This document shows positions 9,109-17,656 of a stretch of 64,000 bases of DNA, in pieces (position 1 is the stretch's first letter; every line of letters starts with the position of its first letter). The DNA is from Clostridia bacterium (GTDB lineage Bacteria; Bacillota; Clostridia; TANB77; UBA1234). Below the pieces are notes generated by a model. That model was given only the letters and a program-made list of their open reading frames with translations, searched no databases and was not told the DNA's origin. A program made the position numbers and the translations under genes. The DNA lies in the NCBI GenBank assembly GCA_017469465.1, contig JAFUGH010000034.1:47552-111551 (forward strand), in the 5' to 3' direction.

Positions 9109-10467
9109 ATGGCAAAAAATCAAACGGTATTTGTGTGCAGTAACTGTGGCAATGAGTCACCAAAATGGCTTGGTAAATGCCCTGCATGCAACAGTTGGAA
9201 TACGTTTTATGAAGAAAAAGTAATCAAAGATAAAACGACAAACGAACGTAAAGTTGCTTCGAGTCAAGTAATGAAGTTGAATCATGTAGAAGCACAAAAA
9301 TATAGTAGATTTCATACTGGCTACGAAGAATTAGATCGTGTACTTGGTGGAGGATTAGTACAAGGCTCTTTAGTACTTCTTGGAGGTGAGCCAGGTATTG
9401 GTAAATCTACACTAATTCTTCAAATTTGCAATAAAATACAAGTAGATGGAACTGTTTTATATATTTCAGGTGAGGAGTCTGCCACACAAATAAAAATGCG
9501 TGCAGATAGACTCGGAATCAATAATGACAATATCTTGTTTTTAGGAGAAACTAGTATTCAATTAATTGAAGAATGCATGGTGAATACGAAACCTGCCTTT
9601 GTGATTATTGATTCCATTCAAACCATGTATAGTGAAGATATAACCGCGGCTGCTGGAAGCGTTAGTCAAGTGCGAGAAATTACAGCAAGAATTATGCAAA
9701 TGTGTAAAAGACAAAACATTACCACCATTTTAATTGGTCATGTGACAAAAGACGGAAACATTGCAGGACCTAGAGTGTTAGAACACATGGTGGATACTGT
9801 TTTGTATTTAGAAGGAGAAAGATACTTTTCTTATCGTATTTTGAGAAGTGTAAAAAATAGATTTGGTTCTACGAATGAAGTTGGGCTTTTTGAAATGAGA
9901 GAAGAAGGAATGTGTGAAATAGATAATCCTTCAGAAATAATGATTTCAGAAAGAGATGGCAATCCTTCCGGCTCAGTAATTGTGGCTTCTTTAGAAGGAA
10001 CAAGAGCAATGCTGATTGAAATTCAAGCATTACTTTCTCCTACAGCTTTTGGCATGCCTAAAAGAACAGGAATTGGAGTTGATTATAATCGTTTATCTTT
10101 GTTAATGGCGGTTTTAGAAAAAAGAGCAGGACTTAGAATTTCCAATTATGATGCCTATGTTAATGTTGTTAGTGGCATTCGAATAGATGAACCTGCAGTT
10201 GATTTAGGCATTGCACTTGCTATTGCATCAAACTACAAAGATATTCCACTTCCAAAAGATTTAGTCGCCATAGGAGAGATTGGCTTAACAGGAGAAGTGA
10301 GAAGTGTGAATTCCATTGAAAAAAGAGTAAAGGAAGCAGAAAAAATGGGATTTAAAACATGTGTACTTGCTGAAAATGCTAGAAAGCAAATACGCGGAAA
10401 ACTTAATATCAACTTGATTGGTGTGAAAGAAATTAAAGAAGCTCTTAGAGTATGTGGAATTCAATGA
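9109..10467 (+). CDS. radA: DNA repair protein RadA (Sms)
   Basis: A hexameric RecA-like helicase acting in homologous recombination and branch processing. Seen: C4 zinc finger C10-C13-C24-C27 (CSNCGNESPKWLGKCPAC), Walker A GGEPGIGKST (about 94-103), Walker B-like FVIIDSIQT, the RadA-specific KNRFG (about 249-253), and a C-terminal Lon-like domain with GVDYNRLSLL and AIGEIGLTGEVR. 452 aa. I chose ATG 9109 because GGAAG precedes it and the zinc finger spacing is then standard; an in-frame ATG at 9088 is less likely. The disA start codon is 21 bp after the radA stop, the usual radA-disA arrangement in Firmicutes. Confidence 0.97.
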   Translation: MAKNQTVFVCSNCGNESPKWLGKCPACNSWNTFYEEKVIKDKTTNERKVASSQVMKLNHVEAQKYSRFHTGYEELDRVLGGGLVQGSLVLLGGEPGIGKSTLILQICNKIQVDGTVLYISGEESATQIKMRADRLGINNDNILFLGETSIQLIEECMVNTKPAFVIIDSIQTMYSEDITAAAGSVSQVREITARIMQMCKRQNITTILIGHVTKDGNIAGPRVLEHMVDTVLYLEGERYFSYRILRSVKNRFGSTNEVGLFEMREEGMCEIDNPSEIMISERDGNPSGSVIVASLEGTRAMLIEIQALLSPTAFGMPKRTGIGVDYNRLSLLMAVLEKRAGLRISNYDAYVNVVSGIRIDEPAVDLGIALAIASNYKDIPLPKDLVAIGEIGLTGEVRSVNSIEKRVKEAEKMGFKTCVLAENARKQIRGKLNINLIGVKEIKEALRVCGIQ

Positions 10468-10488
10468 TTTTAGGGAGATGATTTTGTT

Positions 10489-11565
10489 ATGAGAGAGGAA
10501 TTAAATAGAGAACAAGAATTGATTCAAATATTGAAATTAATAGCGCCTGGAAGTGAACTTCGAGAAGGACTTGAAAATATATTAAAAGCACATACAGGAG
10601 CTTTGATTGTCATTAGTGACTCGCCAGAAGTAATGAAACTTACTGATGGTGGTTTCAGAATTGATGAGGATTATACGTCCTCTAAAATATATGAACTTGC
10701 CAAAATGGATGGTGCGATTGTACTTAGCAAGGACGCCAAGAAAATTATTCTTGCCAATACACAATTGATGCCAGATAGAAGTATTCCTACCACAGAAACA
10801 GGAACGAGACATAGAAGTGGTGAAAGAGTTGCAAGGCAAACTAACGAATTAGTAATTAGTATTTCTCAAAGACGTAATATTATTACTCTATACAAAGGAG
10901 ACATTCGCTATGTGGTACAAGATAGTTCAATTGTGTTAACAAAAGCAAATCAAGCTTTACAAACGGTAGAAAGATATAAAACCATTTTTGATGATACTAT
11001 TCATACGCTGAATGAATTTGAATTTGACGATATTGTAACATTAGAAAATGTTGTAAGAGCCTTACAAAGGGCAGAATTATGTATGAGAGTAGTATCAGAA
11101 GTGAACCGTTACATTGTTGAATTAGGAGACGATGGAAGATTGGTAGAAATGCAGCTTACAGAACTTTCTAAAGACATTGAATCTGAAGAGAGGCTTTTGG
11201 TAAAAGACTACGTAAATAATAGAGATGAAAATGAAGTTCTTGAGCAAATTAGCATTCTTTCTCATACAGGACTTATGGATAAAAACTTAATAGGGAAACT
11301 TCTAGGTTATGTCATTGAGGGAAGCTTGGATGACATCGAACTGTATACAAAGGGATATAGATTACTTAGCAAAATTCCAAAAACACCAATGAATGTTATA
11401 GATAACATGTTGAAAAGATTTGGGGATTTTCAGCAAGTGATACGAGCTAGCATTGAAGAACTAGACGAGGTTGATGGTATTGGAGAAGTAAGAGCTAAAA
11501 ATATTAAGCAAGGAATTAAAAGAATGCATGAACAAGCAATCTATGACTCTAAATTTTATAGATAA
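10489..11565 (+). CDS. disA: DNA integrity scanning diadenylate cyclase DisA
   Basis: An octameric enzyme that makes c-di-AMP from two ATP while scanning DNA. In Bacillus it delays sporulation when DNA is damaged. Seen: the DAC domain with the catalytic DGA motif (about residues 74-76) and RHR in GTRHRSGER (about 104-112), a helical linker, and a C-terminal RuvA-like helix-hairpin-helix with VDGIGEVRAKNIK. 358 aa, full length. It is co-transcribed with radA, so c-di-AMP signalling and recombination repair are linked here as in other sporulating Firmicutes. Confidence 0.97.
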   Translation: MREELNREQELIQILKLIAPGSELREGLENILKAHTGALIVISDSPEVMKLTDGGFRIDEDYTSSKIYELAKMDGAIVLSKDAKKIILANTQLMPDRSIPTTETGTRHRSGERVARQTNELVISISQRRNIITLYKGDIRYVVQDSSIVLTKANQALQTVERYKTIFDDTIHTLNEFEFDDIVTLENVVRALQRAELCMRVVSEVNRYIVELGDDGRLVEMQLTELSKDIESEERLLVKDYVNNRDENEVLEQISILSHTGLMDKNLIGKLLGYVIEGSLDDIELYTKGYRLLSKIPKTPMNVIDNMLKRFGDFQQVIRASIEELDEVDGIGEVRAKNIKQGIKRMHEQAIYDSKFYR

Positions 11566-11581
11566 AAAATGAAAAAAGTTA

Positions 11582-11610
11582 TTGACATATTATGTTAATT
11601 ATGCTAAGAT
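11582..11610 (+). promoter_or_regulatory. Strong sigma-A-type promoter of the GC-rich orphan gene
   Basis: TTGACA (11582-11587), exactly 17 bases, TAAGAT (11605-11610). Transcription would start about 25 bases before the AGGAGG ribosome binding site. Confidence 0.8.
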
Positions 11611-11641
11611 AATAAAGGATTAATGAATAGGAGGAATTTAT

Positions 11642-12052
11642 ATGAGTCGTCCCGGCATTGCGGTCCAGAAGATTTCCTACACCCTCGATAACCTGTTTTA
11701 CGAGAAGAACGGAGCTGAGCTTGAGAAACTGAGGGCCAAGTTGGCTACTTTTGCTCGGGCAAAAGAGTTGATCGACATCTATCAGAAGTTCTTGACTTCT
11801 GATTTGGTGCTGACGGCGAATACGCTCACCTGGGAGTCGAATACTCCTGAGGAATATGAGGAGTATTTCCTGTCGAACGTGCTGATGAAAACCTATCGAC
11901 CGTTCGACAAGACGCACTCGAATTATTTTCGTGTGCTGAAGACTATTCAGGAGCATAATCCTGAATGGGAAAAGTCCTTCGTAAGAAGGCACGACGAGTG
12001 GGTGAAGATGCTCAAGGACCGAAAGGTCCACATCTACACCGGCTCTCAATAG
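11642..12052 (+). CDS. Conserved-looking protein of unknown function, GC-rich orphan (136 aa)
   Basis: I do not recognise this protein. It is 136 aa, highly charged, with no signal peptide or membrane segment and predicted largely helical: a KLRAKLATFARAKELIDIY helix followed by an ESNTPEEYEEYF acidic stretch and a basic, aromatic C-terminus. It has a self-contained expression cassette: consensus promoter, TAGGAGG ribosome binding site 7-8 bases from ATG, and its own terminator. Codon use is strikingly different from its neighbours (CTG, CTC, GAG, AAG, TCG, ACC rich; roughly half G+C against about one third around it), suggesting recent transfer or special selection. It contains one in-frame CGG (11756-11758, F-A-CGG-A) read without a break. 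A 161-aa open frame on the opposite strand looks like a shadow. Confidence 0.7.
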   Translation: MSRPGIAVQKISYTLDNLFYEKNGAELEKLRAKLATFARAKELIDIYQKFLTSDLVLTANTLTWESNTPEEYEEYFLSNVLMKTYRPFDKTHSNYFRVLKTIQEHNPEWEKSFVRRHDEWVKMLKDRKVHIYTGSQ

Positions 12053-12068
12053 ATAGATACTCAAATAA

Positions 12069-12114
12069 AAAACCAGTTTTCAAAAACATTTTGTATGAAA
12101 GCTGGTTTTTTTTT
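12069..12114 (+). terminator. Terminator of the GC-rich orphan gene
   Basis: AAACCAGTTTTC pairs with GAAAGCTGGTTT across a 15-base loop, followed by a T run. Confidence 0.85.
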
Positions 12115-12212
12115 AACAAAAATACTAAGTATCTGAATTTTTTCTTAAATAATGAGATAAACTAATAAAAATTATGGTAGTCAATGAACAAAAAAGGACG
12201 TCCCACTTGTTT

Positions 12213-12241
12213 ATGGCGAACAATGTTCGCCACTACGATTA
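12213..12241. repeat. Dispersed palindromic repeat (GGCGAACA-type), copy 2
   Basis: GGCGAACAATGTTCGCC is a palindrome apart from its central base. With the flanking ACTACGATTA it is the reverse complement of the element at 1785-1811. It lies in the leader of the enolase-like gene, about 50 bases before the ribosome binding site. Confidence 0.65.
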
Positions 12242-12290
12242 TGAATTTTCAATAGTTTTGGGTGTTCCACTTGTTCAGCAAGGAGGAAAA

Positions 12291-13556
12291 ATGCAAGATA
12301 CGATTAAAATTGAAAACTTAACAGCACGAGAAGTGCTAGACTCAAGAGGAAATCCGACTGTTGAGGTGGAATTAAAAACGAATCAGGGAGAAATAAGTAA
12401 AGCAATTGTACCATCAGAGACATTACAAGCACAATTAAAAAATGTAGATAAAAAAGAAATGCTTGAAATAAGAGATAATGATGTAAAAAGATATCATGGA
12501 AATGGAGTACAAAATGCAGTGAATAATATCAATAAAATTCTGCGAAAAGAGTTAATTGGAATGAATGTGTTAGAGCAAGGTACAATTGATAAATACATGA
12601 ATTACTTAGACGGTACGAAAAACAAGTCAAGTTTAGGTGCCAATGCAATTTTTGGCGTTTCCATGGCAGTAGCAAGAGCGGGTGCACAAAGCTTGGGAAT
12701 ACCGTTATATCAATACATCGGAGGAATTTCAGGCTCTACTATTCCTTATCCAATGATGAGTGTGATAAATGGTGGTAAATTAGCAGACAATAATATTGAT
12801 ATACAAGAATTTATGATAGTCCCAAGAAATGTGGAGCTATTTTCGGAAAGAATGAGAATGTGTTCGGAAGTATATCAAGCTTTAAAAATAATATTACAAG
12901 AAGATGGCATTCGCACAGGCGTAGGAGATGAGGGCGGATTTTGTCCCAACATTAGAGATGATTGGGAGTCATTAGACTTTATTATGAGAGCCATTGATAG
13001 AGCTGGCCTTCAAGAAAATTTTGCAATAGCCATTGATATGGCAGCAAGTCAAATGTATGAAGATGGAAAATATCATTTTAAAAAAAGAGAAGAAACTTAT
13101 ACAACTGAAGAATTGATTGATATTTATAAAGACCTAGTGAAGAGATATCCATTGATAGCCATAGAAGATGGGCTTGCTTCAGAAGATTGGAAAGGTTGGA
13201 AAAAATTAACTAATGAACTGGGGGATAAAATACACTTAGTGGGAAGTACTCTTTTTAATACGAATATAGAAAAATTAATCCAAGGAGTTGAGACTAGAAC
13301 GGCGAATAGTATCATGATTAAACCGAATCAAATAGGGACTGTTACAGAAACAATTGAAATGGTAAAATTTGCGAAAGCGAATGGATACATGCCAATGATG
13401 GCACGTGGATTAGGTGATTCCGAAGACACATTTATTGCTGACTTTGCAGTAGCATTAAATTTAAAATACATTAAAGGGGGAGCACCAGTAAGAAGTGAAT
13501 GTACAGCAAAATATAATCAACTTTTACGATTGGAAGAACAGTTATTTAGTTTTTAA
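12291..13556 (+). CDS. Enolase-like protein with missing catalytic residues (probable pseudoenzyme paralogue)
   Basis: 421 aa with the full two-domain enolase fold: TAREVLDSRGNPTVEVE at the N-terminus, QEFMIVP, GDEGGFCPN (about 212-220), IDMAAS (about 248-253), IEDGLASEDWKGW (about 291-303), IKPNQIGT, and YNQLLRLEEQL at the end. Departures from catalytic enolases: the SGASTGE loop that closes over the substrate reads SETLQAQ (residues 42-48); the metal ligand in LVGDDLF is lost (LVGSTLF); SHRSGETED reads ARGLGDSED, removing the conserved His-Arg. Glu and Asp ligands in GDEGG, IDMAAS and IEDG remain. Normal glycolytic activity is therefore doubtful. The start is ATG 12291, directly behind AAGGAGG; upstream in-frame ATGs run through the palindromic repeat. 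A canonical eno would be expected elsewhere in the genome. Confidence 0.82.
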   Translation: MQDTIKIENLTAREVLDSRGNPTVEVELKTNQGEISKAIVPSETLQAQLKNVDKKEMLEIRDNDVKRYHGNGVQNAVNNINKILRKELIGMNVLEQGTIDKYMNYLDGTKNKSSLGANAIFGVSMAVARAGAQSLGIPLYQYIGGISGSTIPYPMMSVINGGKLADNNIDIQEFMIVPRNVELFSERMRMCSEVYQALKIILQEDGIRTGVGDEGGFCPNIRDDWESLDFIMRAIDRAGLQENFAIAIDMAASQMYEDGKYHFKKREETYTTEELIDIYKDLVKRYPLIAIEDGLASEDWKGWKKLTNELGDKIHLVGSTLFNTNIEKLIQGVETRTANSIMIKPNQIGTVTETIEMVKFAKANGYMPMMARGLGDSEDTFIADFAVALNLKYIKGGAPVRSECTAKYNQLLRLEEQLFSF

Positions 13557-13638
13557 TTTGCATTTTTATTTCTTTAATGGTAAAATTGATTTAATTTTAT
13601 GCAATGCGAATAAATAGGAAAGGAACTGAGGATGATAT

Positions 13639-15504
13639 ATGGAATTCAATTTAAATAATTTAAAAATACCAAAAATTAAGTTTAAGAAAATAAAAATGGA
13701 TTCAGTTGAAGAGTTGGATGAATTAAAAATCAATCCCGAAAACTTTAAACCTGAGCCAATTAAAAAAAGAACAGAACCATATGAGCATACAAATTATAAA
13801 ACGGTAAAAGAATTTTTCTATAAAGCATGTGAAAAATATCCAGAGGAAGACTGCATCTTAGAAAAACCAGATAAAAAAGTACCCTATAGGATTTATACTT
13901 TTAAAGAATTTTATGAAGATGTGAATGCATTAGGTACAGCACTGATTAAGATATTGAATCAAAAAGATAAAAGAGTGGTCATCATTGGAGAAACGCAATA
14001 TGATTGGTATTTATCATATATGTCAATGCTATGTGGTGTTGGTGTTGCTGTTCCGGTAGATAGAGAGCTTCCAGATAATGAACTAGAAAACGTCATTAAA
14101 CGAGCAAGAGCAACCACCGTTATATATTCTCCTAGAAAAGCAGATAGCATCAAAAAAATAAGGGATAATGTGCCAGATGTAAAATATTTTGTTGAGATGA
14201 AATCTAATAAACCTTTAGAAGGAAAAGATGTTGGTATAAAGAATTTAGTAGAAACAGGAAAGAAAATAGTGGCGTCTGGTGACGACAGCTTCAGTAAAAT
14301 CGAAATCGATCCAGAGGCATTTAAAGTGTTAATATTTACTTCTGGAACAACATCAAATTCAAAGGGAGTAATGCTATGTAATAGGAATTTAGCTGAAAAT
14401 ATTAATGCAATTACAGCGTACGTTAGAATTTACCCAACAGATAGACTATTTTCAGTATTACCATTACATCATACATATGAATCAACCATTGGCTTTTTAT
14501 ATCCACTTTCACAAGGAGCAAGTGTTGCAGTATGTCAAGGACTTCGCTATATTGTGTCAGACATGCAAGAAGCAAAGCCAACAGCTGTGCTTGTTGTGCC
14601 ACTATTAGTGGAAACCATCTATAAAAGGATAAACGAAACAATTAAAAAAAGTCATAAAGAAAAGTTAGTTCAATCCATGATGGGAATTACTAATGTTTTA
14701 AAAAATGTTGGTATCGATATTAAGCGAAAAGTATTCAAAGAAATCTACGATAATCTAGGTGGAAATTTGAGAATTATTGTTTCGGCTGCTGCACCGGTAG
14801 ATAAAAAAGTGGGCAAATGGTATGAAGACTTAGGAATTTTATTCCTGCAAGGATATGGACTAACGGAAACAGCACCAATTGCAGCTGTTACACCGGAATA
14901 CAAAACAATGGTAGGCTCTGCTGGAAGAACCATTGTGCAGGCAGATATTAAAGTAGACAATCCAAATGAAAATGGAGAAGGGGAATTACTTATCAAATCA
15001 CCAACAGTAATGCTTGGTTATTATGAAGACCCTGAAGAAACCAAAAAAGTAATGACGGAAGATGGTTACTTCCGTTCAGGAGATATTGGCTATGTAGATG
15101 AAGATAACTTTGTGTTTATTACGGGAAGAAGCAAGAATGTAATCGTAACACAAAACGGAAAAAATATTTATCCTGAAGAAATAGAAGGAATGCTTGGCAA
15201 GATTCCTGAAATAAAAGAGGTAATGGTTTATGGAAAGGCACCAGAGGGAGAACAAGCGAAGAAGAAAGATGACAAAGAATTAATAATTACAGCAATTGTT
15301 ATTCCAAATAAAGAAAAGATAGAAGAGATACATGGAAAAGATAAAACAGAACAAGAAATTTATGATATTATTTGGAATCATATTAAAGAAGTGAATAAGC
15401 AACTAACTTCATATAAAGCCGTGAAAGCATTGGAGATAAAAGAAGGAGAATTCGAAAAAACTTCTACCATGAAAATTAAGAGATATAAAGAAATTAAAAA
15501 ATAA
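13639..15504 (+). CDS. AMP-forming long-chain acyl-CoA synthetase-like protein
   Basis: A 621-aa adenylate-forming enzyme (ANL superfamily) that would activate a fatty acid to its CoA thioester through an acyl-AMP. Seen: P-loop FTSGTTSNSKGVML (about 232-245), GYGLTETAP (about 404-412), GYFRSGDIGYVDEDN (about 474-488) with the ATP-binding Asp, and the hinge/C-domain GRSKNVIVTQNGKNIYPEE (about 495-513). The N-terminal about 50 residues are a lysine-rich extension. There are no membrane segments. The substrate could be a fatty acid or another carboxylic acid. It stands alone, 82 bp after the enolase-like gene. Confidence 0.85.
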   Translation: MEFNLNNLKIPKIKFKKIKMDSVEELDELKINPENFKPEPIKKRTEPYEHTNYKTVKEFFYKACEKYPEEDCILEKPDKKVPYRIYTFKEFYEDVNALGTALIKILNQKDKRVVIIGETQYDWYLSYMSMLCGVGVAVPVDRELPDNELENVIKRARATTVIYSPRKADSIKKIRDNVPDVKYFVEMKSNKPLEGKDVGIKNLVETGKKIVASGDDSFSKIEIDPEAFKVLIFTSGTTSNSKGVMLCNRNLAENINAITAYVRIYPTDRLFSVLPLHHTYESTIGFLYPLSQGASVAVCQGLRYIVSDMQEAKPTAVLVVPLLVETIYKRINETIKKSHKEKLVQSMMGITNVLKNVGIDIKRKVFKEIYDNLGGNLRIIVSAAAPVDKKVGKWYEDLGILFLQGYGLTETAPIAAVTPEYKTMVGSAGRTIVQADIKVDNPNENGEGELLIKSPTVMLGYYEDPEETKKVMTEDGYFRSGDIGYVDEDNFVFITGRSKNVIVTQNGKNIYPEEIEGMLGKIPEIKEVMVYGKAPEGEQAKKKDDKELIITAIVIPNKEKIEEIHGKDKTEQEIYDIIWNHIKEVNKQLTSYKAVKALEIKEGEFEKTSTMKIKRYKEIKK

Positions 15505-15553
15505 AGAAAAAGTGGGATATTTTTTATTCATCAACAACATAATAATATTACAT

Positions 15554-15570
15554 CCGTAAAAAAATTACGG
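15554..15570 (+). promoter_or_regulatory. Small palindrome upstream of the first AAA/TOPRIM pair
   Basis: CCGTAA-AAAAA-TTACGG, 36 bases before the first start codon. There is no T run after it, so it is more likely an operator-type site or short hairpin than a terminator. Function not determined. Confidence 0.35.
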
Positions 15571-15605
15571 AAAGTATTGAAAAAAACGACGGAGATGATA
15601 TAATT

Positions 15606-16730
15606 ATGTTTAAAGGTGATGTTATGTTAAAAAAATTTAGTGTTAAGAATTTCAGAGGTTTTGAAAAAGAAATAGTATTTGACTTATCTAAAACAAACGA
15701 TTATCAATTTAACACACAATGTGTAAATAATGGAATAGCTAAAAATGTACTTATATATGGGAAAAATGGTTCTGGAAAATCTAATATTGGTTTTGCTTTA
15801 TTTGATATTATTTTAACATTAACTGATTATTCAAGACACATGACCTCTCACTATTCCAATTATAGAAATCTTAATAATAGTAGTAAAGAAACGGAATTTA
15901 AATATGAATTTCTCTTTGGCGAAAATAGCCTGCAATATGAATATAGAAAGCTAAACATGGATACGATGACATATGAAATTTTAAAGTATAATGATGAAAT
16001 AGTGATAGAATATGATTTTAAAAACAAAGATAAAAAAATTATTAACATTGAAGAAGCTAAAAATTTAAATTGGAAGTATGAAGATGAGAGTAATATATCT
16101 GCTGTTAGATATATTGTAAATAATACCATTTTATCACCGGATAATCCACTGAATAAATTAATGGATTTCGTTAACGGTATGTTATGGTTTCGCTGTGTTC
16201 GTGACAATGATTATATAGGAATTAAAAATGGAAGTGAATCCTTAAATGATATTGTTATAAATAAAAATAAATTAAAGGATTTTGAAAAGTTCTTAAAAGA
16301 ACATGGCTTAAATTATGAATTAACCAAATTGCAAGAAAGCTCTGGGAACAAGATTGGAGTAAAATATAAAAATGGAACAGCAAGTTTTTCTTCCATCATT
16401 TCAACAGGAACAATGTCGCTATGGCTATATTATTGTTGGAGATTAATATTTGAAAATGTTAAATTTGTTTTTATAGATGAATTTGATGCTAATTATCATT
16501 TTGAATTAGCAGCAGATATCATTAAATATTTAAATTCATTAGAAAACATTCAATCTATTGTTACTACACATAATGTTTCATTAATGTCTAATAAAATCAC
16601 GAGACCTGATTGTGTATATATCATTACAGATAATAAAACAATTAATAATTTATCAAACTGTACTGAAAAAGAATTAAGAGAGGCACATAATATAGAAAAA
16701 TTATATAGAGAGGGAAGTTTTACAGAATAA
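15606..16730 (+). CDS. AAA ATPase (OLD/AAA_21-like), defence-type, paired with a TOPRIM protein
   Basis: A 374-aa ABC-type ATPase of the kind found in abortive-infection and OLD/RloA-like systems. Seen: FRGF near the N-terminus, Walker A YGKNGSGKSN (about 51-60), a long charged insert, Walker B FVFIDEFDANYHF (about 288-300), and the switch histidine in VTTHNVSLM (about 317-325). Its stop codon overlaps the start of the downstream TOPRIM gene by one base, so the two are translationally coupled. Such pairs (AbiL, PARIS and RloA/B-like) are known anti-phage modules; which subtype this is cannot be decided from the sequence alone. ATG 15624 is an alternative start (AAAGGTG before it). Confidence 0.75.
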   Translation: MFKGDVMLKKFSVKNFRGFEKEIVFDLSKTNDYQFNTQCVNNGIAKNVLIYGKNGSGKSNIGFALFDIILTLTDYSRHMTSHYSNYRNLNNSSKETEFKYEFLFGENSLQYEYRKLNMDTMTYEILKYNDEIVIEYDFKNKDKKIINIEEAKNLNWKYEDESNISAVRYIVNNTILSPDNPLNKLMDFVNGMLWFRCVRDNDYIGIKNGSESLNDIVINKNKLKDFEKFLKEHGLNYELTKLQESSGNKIGVKYKNGTASFSSIISTGTMSLWLYYCWRLIFENVKFVFIDEFDANYHFELAADIIKYLNSLENIQSIVTTHNVSLMSNKITRPDCVYIITDNKTINNLSNCTEKELREAHNIEKLYREGSFTE

Positions 16731-17485
16731 TGTCTAATATTTTGTTTCTAGTTGAAGGAGAAGTTACAGAAGAAAAATATTTTTCCGTGATAAAAAATGC
16801 TTTTAAAAAAAGAATAAAATCGAATATTAAATTCTTTTATTATAAAACGAATATTTATGCTTTATATGATGAAATCAAAGAAGACAAATATTTAAATACC
16901 ATTGATTTATTAAAAGATATTGCAAAAAAACGTAAGGACAGTTCGAATTTACAAGTATTAGATTCTATTAACTTTGGAGAAATATATTTGTTTTTTGATT
17001 TAGATCCCCAAGACGACCGTTTTACCATAGCTAAAATTGAAGAAATGCTTACATTATTTGATAATGAAACGGAGCATGGAAAGTTGTACATTAATTATCC
17101 AATGGTAGAATCATTCAAGCATTTTAAAACTTTACCAGATAGTAATTATAATAATTACAAAATAAAAATAGAAGATTGCCCAAAATATAAGCATTATGTT
17201 TCAAGTCTTTCTTGTATTAATGATTACACTAAAATTAGTCAAGATCAATGCTTGATGATCATTAGACAAAATTTAATTAAAGTCTGTCTCTTAATAAATG
17301 ATACTATAGAATGTGATTTTGATGGATATCGAGATGAATTGACACAAAAAAATATATTTCAAATACAAAGAGAAGAAATAGATAGCACTGGGGAATTATA
17401 TATTATTAATAGCTTATGTTTATGGCCTTTAGATTATTTTCCGAGAGAAGTATTTGAAAATATTAATGAAATGAATAATATTTGA
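16730..17485 (+). CDS. TOPRIM-domain protein, putative nuclease partner of the upstream AAA ATPase
   Basis: 251 aa. The N-terminus FLVEGEVTEEKYF carries the TOPRIM glutamate (about residue 9), IYLFFDLDPQDD (about 84-95) the D-x-D metal motif, and YPMVESFKHF a further conserved acidic position. TOPRIM proteins of this size next to AAA ATPases act as effector nucleases in several anti-phage systems (known for PARIS AriB and RloB/AbiLii relatives). Assignment of a nuclease function here is inference. It overlaps the ATPase gene (stop/start TAATG) and is followed by a terminator, so the two genes form a closed unit just before the polysaccharide operon. Confidence 0.7.
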   Translation: MSNILFLVEGEVTEEKYFSVIKNAFKKRIKSNIKFFYYKTNIYALYDEIKEDKYLNTIDLLKDIAKKRKDSSNLQVLDSINFGEIYLFFDLDPQDDRFTIAKIEEMLTLFDNETEHGKLYINYPMVESFKHFKTLPDSNYNNYKIKIEDCPKYKHYVSSLSCINDYTKISQDQCLMIIRQNLIKVCLLINDTIECDFDGYRDELTQKNIFQIQREEIDSTGELYIINSLCLWPLDYFPREVFENINEMNNI

Positions 17486-17494
17486 GATATTTTT

Positions 17495-17534
17495 AAAAGT
17501 ACCCTGCATACAATGAAAGATGGGTACTTTTTTC
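17495..17534 (+). terminator. Terminator after the first AAA/TOPRIM pair
   Basis: AAAAGTACCC pairs with GGGTACTTTT across a 17-base loop, followed by T residues. Confidence 0.85.
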
Positions 17535-17581
17535 TTTATGTAACAAGGGACAAAAATGTGACATAATTTTTAAAAAAAATG

Positions 17582-17610
17582 TTGACTAAGATTGTGAACT
17601 GTTATATATT
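17582..17610 (+). promoter_or_regulatory. Promoter of polysaccharide operon 1
   Basis: TTGACT (17582-17587), 17 bases, TATATT (17605-17610). The same TTGACT-17 layout recurs at 29495, 41916 and 58382 before other cell-surface units. Confidence 0.75.
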
Positions 17611-17656
17611 AGTTGTGCAACAATTATTACGGAAGGTAAATAAGGAGAGATAAGAA

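Noticed and set aside
11579..12064. 161-aa open frame opposite the GC-rich orphan gene
   Set aside because: The plus-strand frame has a promoter, ribosome binding site and terminator. The antisense frame has none and is a side effect of the high GC content.
12174..12290. N-terminal extension of the enolase-like protein from ATG 12174
   Set aside because: The extra 39 residues translate the palindromic repeat and do not resemble enolase. AAGGAGG is placed for ATG 12291.
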